From NCBI GenBank assembly GCA_019359415.1, contig JAHHHH010000024.1, forward strand, positions 1-64,000: 64,000 bases of DNA, written 5' to 3'. The DNA is from Iphinoe sp. HA4291-MV1 (GTDB lineage: Bacteria > Cyanobacteriota > Cyanobacteriia > Cyanobacteriales > Nostocaceae). Under the pieces are notes generated by a model. The model did not search any database, was not told the DNA's origin, and worked only from the letters and a program-made list of their open reading frames with translations. A program made the translations under genes and the position numbers. Positions 43,895 to 53,262 of the stretch are shown here, in pieces (position 1 is the first letter of the stretch; each line of letters starts with the position of its first letter).

Positions 43895-44923
43895 ATGCCC
43901 AGAAGGAAGAAGCTTTCCGTTGAAGAACCGAACGAGCAACAGGAAGCGGCAGTAGAGATAGTACAGACCGAAGAACATGTCTCTGTTCCTGTCGAGAAGG
44001 GGAAAGCCGAACGTGATGAGTCCACGACCGAAGAAAAGGGTGTAGTCCCTGTCGAAGCGGAGCTTGTCGCTGAAGGAGAAGATGCACCGCTCTCCGACGA
44101 AGAAAAGGAGCTTCTCCTACAACTAGAACGCCAGGTAGAAGACTCCTTTTACGCTGCCGCTACGGCACTTCGAGCGATCAATGAAAAGCGTCTCTACCGA
44201 GAGAGCTACCGGACGTTTGCAGAATATTGTGAGTCACGTTTCGGCTTCAAACGTCGTCAAGCATACCACTATATCGAGGCCGCAAACGTCACCGATACTC
44301 TAGCGAAAAGTGCACGTCCCGTGCACGTTCTTCCGACGACCGAGTACCAAATTCGTCCCCTCTCGACGATAAAAGACCCGGAGAAACAGGTAGAGGTATG
44401 GGTGCGAGCGGTCGAGAAGGCAGGGGGACGAGCTCCAAGCCATGAGATCGTAAAGGAGATGAAGCAGGAAATTATAGGGAATGGCACGTCACCGAAACTC
44501 CCTTCAAACCCACTTCAGGAGGGGGACGTGTGCGTCATAAAGCGCTCATCAGATGCCCTTCTTTCGGATCGTGCAGGCTTCTGGGGGGTGGTGACGGAAG
44601 AGGCGGGGGAGACGGTCACCCTTGAGCTTTTCGACCGTACAGTCCCCAAGGTAGCCATTACTGACGTTGTGCCGCTCAAGCTTTCCAAGAAAGAGGAGAA
44701 GGAGAGAGCAGAGCTTCTTAGCCGTTTGAAAGCAATTTACGAAGGAGTTGGGGTCGGAGAGGATGCTCTTGTCCCCATTTTCCGGCATTTCGGTACCCTT
44801 ACCGCGCGAGCGACCCTTACCCGGTTCGAGAAGAAGCTCTTGTCCTTCCTTGAGCGACAATTCAAAGACGCAAAGATAGAGACGGACGACGAGGATTCTA
44901 CACCTCAAGACGCTTCTGAATAA
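43895..44923 (+). CDS. Plasmid ParB-adjacent-type DNA-binding protein, GC-rich
   Basis: 342 residues from ATG 43895. A charged N-terminus leads into a conserved-looking block (LLLQLERQVEDSFYAAATAL; LYRESYRTFAEYCESRFG; FKRRQAYHYIEAANVTDTL). This block is of a type seen in plasmid and phage proteins, including some ParB-like or replication-accessory proteins. RPLSTIKDPEKQVEVWVRAV follows. The C-terminus has a beta-rich part (GDVCVIKRSSDALLSDRAGF) and a helical acidic tail. The specific role is unknown. Codon and base use is clearly GC-richer than the flanking plasmid DNA, like the toxin pair at 33.8 kb, suggesting separate transfer. Confidence 0.65.
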   Translation: MPRRKKLSVEEPNEQQEAAVEIVQTEEHVSVPVEKGKAERDESTTEEKGVVPVEAELVAEGEDAPLSDEEKELLLQLERQVEDSFYAAATALRAINEKRLYRESYRTFAEYCESRFGFKRRQAYHYIEAANVTDTLAKSARPVHVLPTTEYQIRPLSTIKDPEKQVEVWVRAVEKAGGRAPSHEIVKEMKQEIIGNGTSPKLPSNPLQEGDVCVIKRSSDALLSDRAGFWGVVTEEAGETVTLELFDRTVPKVAITDVVPLKLSKKEEKERAELLSRLKAIYEGVGVGEDALVPIFRHFGTLTARATLTRFEKKLLSFLERQFKDAKIETDDEDSTPQDASE

Positions 44924-45721
44924 GCGCACTTCTTTAACGACGGGTGATCTGTTTTTCGTCCGTTTAATCGAATCCGGAAAAATCTGCCTTAGCGTAGCGG
45001 CTCCCCTTGGGAGCTTCCTCATTACTAATTAACTGGTTTAGAGTCCACGCTCTTGACGGAAAAATCACCCAAATGTTAATTGGTATACAAAAATCACAAT
45101 CTTTCATAGGGCGATTTTTCCGGAGGCTGGCAGATTTTTCTAGGTTTTTACCCAACCCTCGCGTCTTCCGTTCAAGCCTTTTTGCTTGCGGTTCTATATC
45201 CTGTCGTGCCGAGGTTTTGTTTGAGAAAAACATCCCACAATCTCATTAAGACTAAAAAGGAGTACATAGAAGGAGAATATTCATATAAATTGGAAGATAT
45301 TACTTAAATAACACTTTCAAATTTCACTTTCAGAGTCGTTTGTAAATGCAGACGACTTTAGTTTTTTACCACAACATATGCAAATGCACAGGTTATTTGA
45401 ACTAGTTCAAGAACCATAATTATGGCTAAAAATCCAATAAAACTAGTGCCCTCAATGCAGTGACAAAACAAGACATTATTGGATGGTTCACCCACTGCTG
45501 TTACTATATTTCACCCAACTGAGAACCGCTATAGCCACCGCATTGGTAAAACCTCCACCGTCGTAGCTACACATCACCAGCTAACAGGTGTAAATACTAC
45601 CGATATACCTGCATTACCTCTCTCAACAATCGAGGAACTACTCTATTAAGTTCTTCTCCTTCTTAAAGGTGCTAGTTGACACACGAGTACCTTTACAAGT
45701 CATGTTCCGGCAAAATACACT
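44924..45721. other. Long intergenic region upstream of the beta clamp gene
   Basis: Nearly 800 bases. Repeat pieces near 44990-45025 (TAGCGTAGCGGCTCCCCTTG) and an AGTCGT...ACGACT hairpin followed by T-runs at about 45333-45366. One possible tiny gene (45479-45649) is listed separately. Otherwise nothing recognisable. Confidence 0.5.
45479..45649 (+). CDS. Possible small protein, 56 residues
   Basis: An open frame with a TTG start and protein-like composition (MDGSPTAVTIFHPTENRYSH; VVATHHQLTGVNTTDIPALP). There is no ATG, no clear ribosome site and no family. It may be a remnant. Confidence 0.25.
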   Translation: MDGSPTAVTIFHPTENRYSHRIGKTSTVVATHHQLTGVNTTDIPALPLSTIEELLY

Positions 45722-47086
45722 ATGAAACTAACAACTACTCAATTTGTACTGACAGAACTCCTAGAAATAGCAAAAAACGGCATATCCACAAGACCAGTAG
45801 ACCCTATACTCGGAAGTTTGCTAATCGAAGCCTCGGATGAAGGTAGACTTACCGTCATTGGTACTGATCTGAATGTCAGTATCAAAACTACGGCAATAAC
45901 TAATATTCTACAGGCAGGTGTAGTCGCCTTAAACGCCAAACTACTAACCAACACGGTTAACAATCTAGGAAGCGGCGAACTGGATATTGAAGTAAGCGAA
46001 CACATTTGCGTTATCAGCCACAGTACGGGGAAATGTCGTATCGTAGGAGGAAATCCAGAAGATTTTCCAAGTATCTCAGAAACAGAAAACCCCACGGAAA
46101 TCAGTATCCCTAGCAAAAAGCTACAAGCTGCCTTAGAAGCTTGTCTGTATTGCAGTAGCACAGACGAAACCAAACTTATCCTCACAGGCGTACATTTTCA
46201 GTTACAAGGCGAAAATTGGAGTTGCGCTAGCACCGACGGACACCGCCTTGCGTTGGTATCCTCCAAGCTAGAGGGAAACTACTCGCCAATCTCATTCACA
46301 GTCCCTAGAAGAAGTCTCACCGAGTTGGCAAAGCTCCTCTCGACAACAACCGAAAATAGCAGTTGTACGCTCAAGGTTGGAAACAACACTATCCAGTTTA
46401 TCTTGCCAAATGCTGAACTCACATCCAGGTTGTTAGAAGGAGAATTTCCCCATATTAACCACCTTATTCCTAAAAGCTTTGCTAACGAACTCATAGTAGA
46501 ACGCAAAGGAATGGAAATAATTCTTAAAAGAATCAGCCATTTCGCAGAGAAAAAACACAAAATTGTCAAAATTCTATGGGAGGTAAATGACCAACAGGCA
46601 ACATTAATGACGGGTAATACTGATATTGGGGACGCGGTAGATTCTTTGCTTATCAAGACCAAAACCAGTATAGGAGAAAACATCGGTATTGGGCTAAATA
46701 GTGGCTATCTACAAGAAGCGCTCAAGCACATCTCAACTGATGAAATTATATTCAGATTTAACAAGCCCCTCCAACCAGTCATCATTTCTCCTCTAGGTGG
46801 ATTGCTTGACCAACTAACACTAATTATGCCCGTAGAAGTGCAAGATTTCGATAAACCAGAAGGTCTTACCAAACAGAAAACTGACACTTCAAAACCAGAA
46901 AATAAAACAGGAGCAGAAAATATTACTGGGGTGGATAAACTTCCAGAACTAGAAAAAGTATCCAATGAAACAACTAATGTCACAGACACACCGCCGTCTC
47001 ATACACCTACCGCTAACAAATCAAAATCCCGCAAGCGCAAGCAAGAACTAAAACCAGAACCAAAATTAGAAACAACAGCCGTATAG
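45722..47086 (+). CDS. dnaN: DNA polymerase III beta subunit (sliding clamp) with C-terminal tail
   Basis: A 454-residue protein. All three clamp domains are visible: domain 1 up to about 120 (RIVGGNPEDFPSI), domain 2 with ASTDGHRLALV, domain 3 from RLLEGEFPHINHLIPKSF to QPVIISPLGG and LTLIMPVEV near residue 379. That is where chromosomal cyanobacterial clamps end. A 75-residue charged, low-complexity tail follows (NKSKSRKRKQELKPEPK). The clamp encircles DNA and tethers polymerases carrying QLxLF motifs. Several window proteins carry such a motif, indicating a dedicated plasmid clamp. The start is ATG 45722. Confidence 0.93.
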   Translation: MKLTTTQFVLTELLEIAKNGISTRPVDPILGSLLIEASDEGRLTVIGTDLNVSIKTTAITNILQAGVVALNAKLLTNTVNNLGSGELDIEVSEHICVISHSTGKCRIVGGNPEDFPSISETENPTEISIPSKKLQAALEACLYCSSTDETKLILTGVHFQLQGENWSCASTDGHRLALVSSKLEGNYSPISFTVPRRSLTELAKLLSTTTENSSCTLKVGNNTIQFILPNAELTSRLLEGEFPHINHLIPKSFANELIVERKGMEIILKRISHFAEKKHKIVKILWEVNDQQATLMTGNTDIGDAVDSLLIKTKTSIGENIGIGLNSGYLQEALKHISTDEIIFRFNKPLQPVIISPLGGLLDQLTLIMPVEVQDFDKPEGLTKQKTDTSKPENKTGAENITGVDKLPELEKVSNETTNVTDTPPSHTPTANKSKSRKRKQELKPEPKLETTAV

Positions 47087-47427
47087 ACCAAAAATTGAAT
47101 CCTCTGCGCTCTGAAGACACGCAGATTCACGCCATATCCCCGTCTAGCTTTTCGCCCCTTCGGGTGAGTCCTTCTCCTATCCCAGAGGCTGCGCCAACGG
47201 ACACGCCACGCGTTAGCGAAGCTCCTCTGAAAGAGGTACGCCAGTCACCTGCGGTAAGTCCTGCGGACAGGCTGCGCCAACGCGTAGCGTCTCCATCAGG
47301 AGAGGGAAACCCTTCCACAATGCTGGACCCACCGTTCTGGCTATCAAGCTCCCGCATTATTTTCGGTATAGTCAGTTTTCTGACTGGCTATACACAAATT
47401 CATCTATAAAATCAAATACTCTTAAAT
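47087..47427. other. Repeat-packed spacer between clamp and DnaX genes
   Basis: Mostly nested palindromic repeats (GTGAGTCCTTCTCCTATCCC, GCTGCGCCAACG twice, GAGGGAAACCC). It ends in CTATCAAGCTCCCGCATTAT (47341-), part of a 30-bp sequence repeated exactly at 55213-55242. Any reading frame here translates repeats. Confidence 0.8.
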
Positions 47428-48744
47428 ATGTACACACCACTGCATCTCAAATATCGCCCTCAGCAACTTTCACAAATAATCGGACAAGAACATATTGTAC
47501 GCACTCTGGATAATGCAATACTCCCAAGAGGGAGTAGCTCTGCGAGCGCACTCAGCAAGATTGCCCCAGCCTATGTATTTACCGGTCCCAAGGGTACAGG
47601 TAAAACCAGTACAGCTCGCATTCTCGCCAAATCCCTCAACTGTCAATCAACAGAAGAACCAACAACTAAACCCTGTGGCGAGTGCAATTCTTGTCAGACG
47701 ATTTCTCACTCCTCATCCCTTGATGTAACCGAACTCGACGCCGCCAGTCACTCAGGAGTAGAGAACATTCGCGAGATAGTCTCTAACCTTCAACTTAAAC
47801 CAATCGAGAGTAGGCGCAAAATCCTAATAGTAGATGAATGTCATGCCCTTTCCCACCAATCGTGGCAAGCATTACTCAAAACAGTAGAACAACCACCCGC
47901 CCATGTTGTGTTCATCTTCTGTACCACCGAGGTACACAAGGTTCCAGAAACTATCATCTCCCGCTGCCAAAAGTTTGACTTTAGAAGAGTTTCCCTCTCA
48001 CTAGTTGTAGATTACCTGGAAAAAGTTGCCTACCAAGAAAGTATAAATATCACTCCTACAGCATTAACCGCCATCGCTAAAGCTTGCCACGGACACCTAC
48101 GCGACTCACTCAAACTCTTAGACCAACTAACCTTACTAGGATTCGGGGAAATCACTCCCAACTGGGTATGGGAACTATCAGGTACTATCCCCTCAGACGA
48201 TTTAGTTACTTTCTGTGAAAATATCACCAAGGGGGAAATGACAGGCAATTTAGGCATTCTCCAAGATTGGATGAAATATGGCAAGCACCCAATCACCATC
48301 CACACAAGTCTTGTCAGCTTTCTAAAAGACCTACTTATCTGCAAAAACAACCCGAATGGCAGAAATCTCACTGAACTAGAGGAGGACACCTGGAAGGAAC
48401 TTACAACAATCTCTAAATCGTGGAGTACTAACCACATTCAGTCGGCGATCGCACTTCTAATGGCACGCCAAAATCTCATGCGAGATGAAGGGGCGCATTT
48501 ATGGTTGCAAGCTACCCTTATCGAGATAGTTCCAACCACAAACAGTCCCCAAACTCAACCTTGGAAGAATTGGAAAACTGCCCAAGATGCAATTAATTGG
48601 GGGAAAGAACAACTACCCCATCTATCACAAGCACAGTTGCAGAAACACTGGCAGAAGCTTACACCCATTAATGGAAAAAAGGCTCCAGCATGGGTACAAC
48701 TAGTAGAAAAGCTTCAAACTGATTCTCAATTACAGACTGCGTAA
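47428..48744 (+). CDS. dnaX: DNA polymerase III gamma/tau-type clamp-loader ATPase
   Basis: A 438-residue protein. LKYRPQQLSQIIGQEHIV is the classic DnaX start. Walker A FTGPKGTGKTSTA (about residue 51), a zinc module (CQSTEE...CGECNSCQ), Walker B KILIVDECHAL, SRC motif IISRCQKF and sensor AKACHGHLRDSLKLLDQ follow. A short tail without the long tau C-terminus suggests a gamma-like form. Codons near 47519-47557 (LPRGSSSASALS) form an extra GC-rich loop from a small repeat insertion between the N-terminal helix and the KIAPAYVF strand. It loads the plasmid clamp together with delta and delta-prime. Confidence 0.93.
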   Translation: MYTPLHLKYRPQQLSQIIGQEHIVRTLDNAILPRGSSSASALSKIAPAYVFTGPKGTGKTSTARILAKSLNCQSTEEPTTKPCGECNSCQTISHSSSLDVTELDAASHSGVENIREIVSNLQLKPIESRRKILIVDECHALSHQSWQALLKTVEQPPAHVVFIFCTTEVHKVPETIISRCQKFDFRRVSLSLVVDYLEKVAYQESINITPTALTAIAKACHGHLRDSLKLLDQLTLLGFGEITPNWVWELSGTIPSDDLVTFCENITKGEMTGNLGILQDWMKYGKHPITIHTSLVSFLKDLLICKNNPNGRNLTELEEDTWKELTTISKSWSTNHIQSAIALLMARQNLMRDEGAHLWLQATLIEIVPTTNSPQTQPWKNWKTAQDAINWGKEQLPHLSQAQLQKHWQKLTPINGKKAPAWVQLVEKLQTDSQLQTA

Positions 48745-49035
48745 AAATACTTTTAACTTTAGAAAAATCAAAAATCCACTTTCCCCAATTTTTGGCTACG
48801 GTATACACACAAGTCTCGAAATTCCACCTAACACTTGGTTTCGTCGCCCTAGCTCCCAAATTATGGAAAGAAGTGGAGTTTCAAGTCCCCCAAGATTTGG
48901 GTATTTAGGGGGTTAGGAGAGTTAAAACGTATGCGGACAGGACTTGTGTGTACGAGGTTGACATACCAGCAAAAAAATTTAACAAAGCCTCAATAATTTA
49001 CAAAAATAACTGACCATTTTGCGGCAACAACGAGT

Positions 49036-49422
49036 ATGTTTACCAGAACCGAACTTGAAACGAAGAGTTTTTTGGAGTTAGTTACATTGTGCAATCGATA
49101 TGGTTTGAAAGCACATTCTGACCCTAATCTGAGGTCTTCTTGGGCTGCTGTTTTGCTGTCGTTTTCTAATATCGCTATTTCCCAGATGCAGCGGGGAGTG
49201 GGGTTAAAGCATCCTGGGCGTGATGCTATTGAGTCTTTAATTGTTGCTTATGATGCTTTTGGGTTACCGACTCGTGAGCAATCTGCTTTGATTAAAGTTT
49301 CTGTGGAAGAGAGAAGATTAATGCTTCAACCGTATAAAGTGGAGCAGCAAAGAATGCTGGCTCTTTATCAGGCGAAAGTGAATATTGATAAAGCGATATC
49401 TTTGCTTGGTGGTTTTTATTAA
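49036..49422 (+). CDS. Small protein with SAP/Rho-N-like N-terminus
   Basis: 128 residues. The first 45 (FTRTELETKSFLELVTLCNR...RSSWAAVLLSF) resemble a SAP/Rho-N-type nucleic-acid-binding helix pair. The rest is helical (REQSALIKVSVEERRLMLQP). It sits between dnaX and polB, within the replication block, so a DNA-binding accessory role is possible. Assignment tentative. Confidence 0.55.
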   Translation: MFTRTELETKSFLELVTLCNRYGLKAHSDPNLRSSWAAVLLSFSNIAISQMQRGVGLKHPGRDAIESLIVAYDAFGLPTREQSALIKVSVEERRLMLQPYKVEQQRMLALYQAKVNIDKAISLLGGFY

Positions 49423-49735
49423 GAGGGAACTCTTAACGGGCAACAGGCAACAGGGGAATCCTCATAAATAAATGATACTGTTGGTCAATTCGTAAGGGGT
49501 TTAGCCCCTCACCCGTAAAACATTGATTTTGCGTTGTTCACCCACCCGGAAATAAATTTTGGGCTAATAGCTCAAGTTCATTGAAATGGACTGAAATCAA
49601 AGAAATCAATACGGATTGGAACTGAGGAGTTAGACCCCCTATTAATTCGCCAACAGTATCATAAATTAAGGCGCTTGCATCCTTTATCTTCTCCTGTCGG
49701 AATTTGGCATTTGTAATTCGTAAAATTCAGAATTT
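49423..49735. other. Non-coding spacer upstream of the polymerase gene
   Basis: Contains GGGGTTTAGCCCC (hairpin near 49497) and TTCATTGAAATGGACTGAAA, both resembling degenerate cyanobacterial repeats. No gene. Confidence 0.5.
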
Positions 49736-51823
49736 ATGAGTTATAACCATAGAAATTTTATTACCAAATTTAGTAATAAAATTATAGTTGATGAGGAAAA
49801 ACTTGACATATTCTGGGAAGATACCACTCCTATACTCCAGTGGCAACCTACAGTAAATATTTCGACCTACTCTAGTCTCAAAACTCTGGTAGTTGATATT
49901 GAAACAGCAGGAATCAACCCAAGAGAGAATCGCATCTATGCAATTGGCTGTATGAGTGAAATGGGGAAAGTCTCCATTTTTATGGATATCTCCGAAAGCA
50001 AAATCCTCATCTCGTTTCTCAAACACCTAGAAATAAGCAAACTAGACGTAATTTATACTTACAATGGAACTGAGTTTGACCTACCGTTTATTATCACCCG
50101 CTGCGAATTACATGGCATTGCTCATCCCTTTAGAATTGCATCTAGAACGCGCACTATCCGAACTGCCCAGGTACATGGTACATCACTAACTATCCGAGAA
50201 ATATTCATCCGAAACAGCACCGGACACTCCCCTCAAATCGGGAAACCCTTATGCCTATGTCCTGTGGACACGCTACGCGTTCACGAAGTGTGCCCGTTGG
50301 CGCAGCCTCTCCGACAGGAGAAGGGCTTACGGCACACCTATGTCCAGAGGACACGTTACGCGAACGGTGAACGTCAGAGCCTCAACGTCTCTTGCGCGTC
50401 TCCGACAGGAGAGGGAAAGCCGTCATTCGTACTGGACCCCTCACGCACCAGTTCCCCTGCTACAGCGCTGATTCACCACGGAGGTGTCCTCCAGCACGTA
50501 GATATCTATATCTGCGTTCTCAGATGGGATTTTGTCGCTAAGGAGCTAACCAACGGACGGTCACTCAAACAAGCCGTCCGAGAAATGGGATTGCGCTCTC
50601 AAGCTCGACTGGTTCTCCCCTATGAGGAAATTCTAGCTTGCTGGAAAGCTGGTTCCGGTAGTGAGGGATGGCAGAAAATTAAGGAGTATCTTACTTACGA
50701 CTTAGAAGATACCCGACTCATCGCCAATAGGCTAGTACCCTCATATTACTACGAAGCGCTAGTTGTACCGGGAATGAACCTCCAACAACTAGCCATCACG
50801 GGTAATGGCACTAAGTGGGAGAGAATTTTCGAGCATCACTACCAAGGGATAAAACCTAAACCCGACCGCAAGTACAAATTCCAAGGGGGAATAGCGTATT
50901 CTGTTCCAGGACTGTATAGGAAAGTTGGATACATAGACATTAGTTCAATGTATCCCAATGCCATACTGTCGAAAGGCATTGTCTCTTGTAAGGATACAAA
51001 TCGCATTGGGTTAAGCATCTTGCAATATCTGGTAAAAGAAAAATCAAGGCTGGAACAACTTGCTAAGACTGGAGATATTGTTGCCAAGGAAAAAAGAGAA
51101 TCCACCAAAGTCCTAGCTAATTCTCAGTTTGGGTTCTTTGGCACATCTGAACTTGCCTTTAATGATATGGAAGCAGCAGCCCTGGTAACAGCCTATGGTC
51201 GGCGTATCCTACAGTTTATGATTGAGGTAATCAATCAAGCTGGCGCAGTCCCTATAGAAGTTGATACCGATGGTGTATTCTTTACCCACCCTAATGTAGA
51301 AGAGGTGTACGCCATACTTCAATCTCAATTACCCAAAGGGATAATCGTCAAACTAGAATTTATTGCCGAAGCCATGTTTATTCCCGAAAGGGGAACTAAG
51401 AACTATCTCTTGTGGCTAAAAGATGGCAGGATTATCCGTAAAGGTAGTTGGAGAAGTCGTTCTCGCTCGAAGCTAGAAAAAGAATTTGCTGTTGAATATC
51501 TAACCCATTTCATTCAAAATCAGCTACGCGCAGAAGAACATTACAGAAATATCAAATCGCAGATTTCATCAAGAGACTACCCAAAAGAGAAACTCGCCAT
51601 CACTCGCAAAATTCGTGAAGGTGAAAAAGAACTTCTCAAACTAGGAAAACCTGGAGATATCGTCACCTACTATTACAGCATTCAAGGTGTAACAAATATC
51701 AAAAGTTCGCAGAACTATTCATCACAGTATTATCTCAATTTACTTGCCCAAAAACGACTAGAAATCTTGCAAATAGCAAACCCTCAAATGCTAGACAGTC
51801 GCAAACAATTGACCCTATTCTAA
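49736..51823 (+). CDS. Family B DNA polymerase with proofreading domain and clamp motif
   Basis: A 695-residue protein. Proofreading exonuclease: Exo I VVDIETAG (about 52), Exo II YNGTEFDLPF (about 108), Exo III YLTYDLEDTR (about 318). Polymerase: motif A YIDISSMYPNA (about 400), motif B KVLANSQFGFFG (about 457), motif C VDTDGVFF (about 508). All catalytic acids are present. Residues about 161-252 between Exo II and Exo III are encoded by GC-rich palindromic repeats inserted in frame. The protein ends SRKQLTLF, a beta-clamp-binding motif. Family B polymerases on plasmids are unusual in bacteria. Presumably this one copies the element. Confidence 0.92.
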   Translation: MSYNHRNFITKFSNKIIVDEEKLDIFWEDTTPILQWQPTVNISTYSSLKTLVVDIETAGINPRENRIYAIGCMSEMGKVSIFMDISESKILISFLKHLEISKLDVIYTYNGTEFDLPFIITRCELHGIAHPFRIASRTRTIRTAQVHGTSLTIREIFIRNSTGHSPQIGKPLCLCPVDTLRVHEVCPLAQPLRQEKGLRHTYVQRTRYANGERQSLNVSCASPTGEGKPSFVLDPSRTSSPATALIHHGGVLQHVDIYICVLRWDFVAKELTNGRSLKQAVREMGLRSQARLVLPYEEILACWKAGSGSEGWQKIKEYLTYDLEDTRLIANRLVPSYYYEALVVPGMNLQQLAITGNGTKWERIFEHHYQGIKPKPDRKYKFQGGIAYSVPGLYRKVGYIDISSMYPNAILSKGIVSCKDTNRIGLSILQYLVKEKSRLEQLAKTGDIVAKEKRESTKVLANSQFGFFGTSELAFNDMEAAALVTAYGRRILQFMIEVINQAGAVPIEVDTDGVFFTHPNVEEVYAILQSQLPKGIIVKLEFIAEAMFIPERGTKNYLLWLKDGRIIRKGSWRSRSRSKLEKEFAVEYLTHFIQNQLRAEEHYRNIKSQISSRDYPKEKLAITRKIREGEKELLKLGKPGDIVTYYYSIQGVTNIKSSQNYSSQYYLNLLAQKRLEILQIANPQMLDSRKQLTLF
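50215..50490. repeat. Nested palindromic repeats inside the polymerase gene
   Basis: Contains GTTGGCGCAGCCTCT-type repeat (about 50293), two CTATGTCC(T/A)G(T/A)GGACACG halves (50256 and 50338) and TCTCCGACAGGAGAGGGAAA (about 50399). They are related to the spacer at 47100-47320. The frame stays open through all of it. Confidence 0.85.
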
Positions 51824-51825
51824 CA

Positions 51826-52023
51826 ATGGCTAAAAAATTATCACTACTCAACAAAAAACAACGCAAGTGGTTAGATAATTTCCTGAAAGACAAACCCCAC
51901 GCCAGATTAACCAACGTCTATGACTTATTAGATGGCGACCGGGTTATTGAAATTGAATGGTGGGAACATACCATACCTTTAATTCTTGATAGGCATACGC
52001 TTATTGAGAACAAGTTAAAATAG
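51826..52023 (+). CDS. Small basic protein after polymerase
   Basis: 65 residues (KKLSLLNKKQRKWLDNFLKD...), beginning two bases after the polymerase stop, so likely co-translated. Basic helix followed by strands. Function unknown. Confidence 0.6.
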   Translation: MAKKLSLLNKKQRKWLDNFLKDKPHARLTNVYDLLDGDRVIEIEWWEHTIPLILDRHTLIENKLK

Positions 52024-52081
52024 GGCTTCGGAGCAAACAACGAGAAATAAGGAGTTTTGAGGATTTATTATCCCGAACTCA

Positions 52082-53219
52082 TACCATTTCACGAAAAATT
52101 TGATGTAAATAAAGCATCAAGAATAAAATCCCAACCTGTAATAGAAGCAACGATTGATGTGTTTAATTTCTCCAAACGTTTCCAGATAAATTGCCTTAAT
52201 TCATCTAAGGTTTCAAAGCTTTCCCAAGCTAAATGTCTTTTAACTTCCTCCCACAATCGCTCAATTGGATTAACTTGTGGCGTATGTGGAGGTTGAAATA
52301 ACAAAATTATATTTTCTGGTATCTGAAGATATTGGCTAAAATGAAAAGCTCCATTATCTAACTGGATTATATGTATATCTTGAGGATAGCTAGCAGAAAA
52401 TTTTTCTAAAAAAATATTAAAACAAGCTGCATTTAAATGAGAGAATTCCCAGATAAAATACTCCCCAGTTAATGGTTCTACTAATCCATATAAATAAAAG
52501 TTCTCTCGTTTCCATTGCATGATACCAATAGGCTTAGTACCTTTTTTAGTAATTAGTCTCCCCGCTTCGGTCTTTAATCCCACGCGGCTTTCGTCTTCAC
52601 ACCAATATCTAATTCTTTTGTTTTTATCTATTGGTGATATCACGTATGTTTTAATTACTTCTAAGTATTGCAGGAGTTTTTTTTAAATTCTGATTCTGCT
52701 TCGGGCTGGTATTTTACCCCTACTGCACGCGGCACTTTTAGCTTTGCTTTCATTTGATAACGTACTGTATCATGTACTACTTTGTATGACGCTTCTACTC
52801 CCTCTACCGCTTTTAACCATGTTCGTATTTCTTCATAACTTTTAAATCCTTGTGGATCTTCTAATTCTTTTAAAAGTTGCTCTCGAACATCCGAGTTAAT
52901 GATTGGCGGTCGTCCTGAACCCTTTTTTCTTGATACCAGACTGGCTATTCCCGACTCTGTATAAGCCTTTAACCACCTTTGTACCGTCGCGCTTCCTCTT
53001 CCCAACACCACAGCCAAATCTTGTATTGTCTTTACTTGCCCTATTTTCAGTAAATACAAGGCGCTTATACGTTCTTTCCCTAATGCTGTTTTTTGTTTTC
53101 TCAGCAGTTCACGTAATTCCTCTGTTGATTCTTCTATTTTTACTTTAGTGACTCCAGCCATGAACTTCTGCTCATATTTCTTCTTTATCTATCTTTATCA
53201 TTTTTTTAGTGAAATGGTA
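52082..53219. mobile_element. IS630-family insertion sequence, about 1.14 kb
   Basis: Ends TACCATTTCACGAAAAA (52082-) and TACCATTTCACTAAAAA (complement of 53219 inward) form imperfect terminal inverted repeats. Each end shows the TA dinucleotide that this family duplicates. It sits between the replication operon and ilvD. Confidence 0.9.
52089..53161 (-). CDS. IS630-family transposase, two frames joined by likely frameshift
   Basis: The first frame (53161-52661) starts MAGVTKVKIEESTEEL and has two helix-turn-helix regions (LAVVLGRGSATVQRWLKAY). The second frame (to 52089) holds the DDE catalytic part: Asp in YWCEDESRVGL, Asp in IIQLDNGAFH, Glu in NPIERLWEEVKRHL. They overlap at a run of A residues on the coding strand (52675-52682), a typical slippery site for programmed frameshifting in this family. 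Probably functional. Confidence 0.88.
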
Positions 53220-53262
53220 TCACGTTAGACTATTAAGAATCGTTAGACAAATAGGATGCGCC

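Noticed and set aside
43518-44087. 189-codon minus-strand frame
   Set aside because: Overlaps repeats and the GC-rich gene 43895-44923; Arg/Ser-rich translation without features.
47095-47409. 104-codon reading frame as a gene
   Set aside because: It consists almost wholly of palindromic repeat DNA; the translation is Pro/Ser/Arg-rich with no domain.
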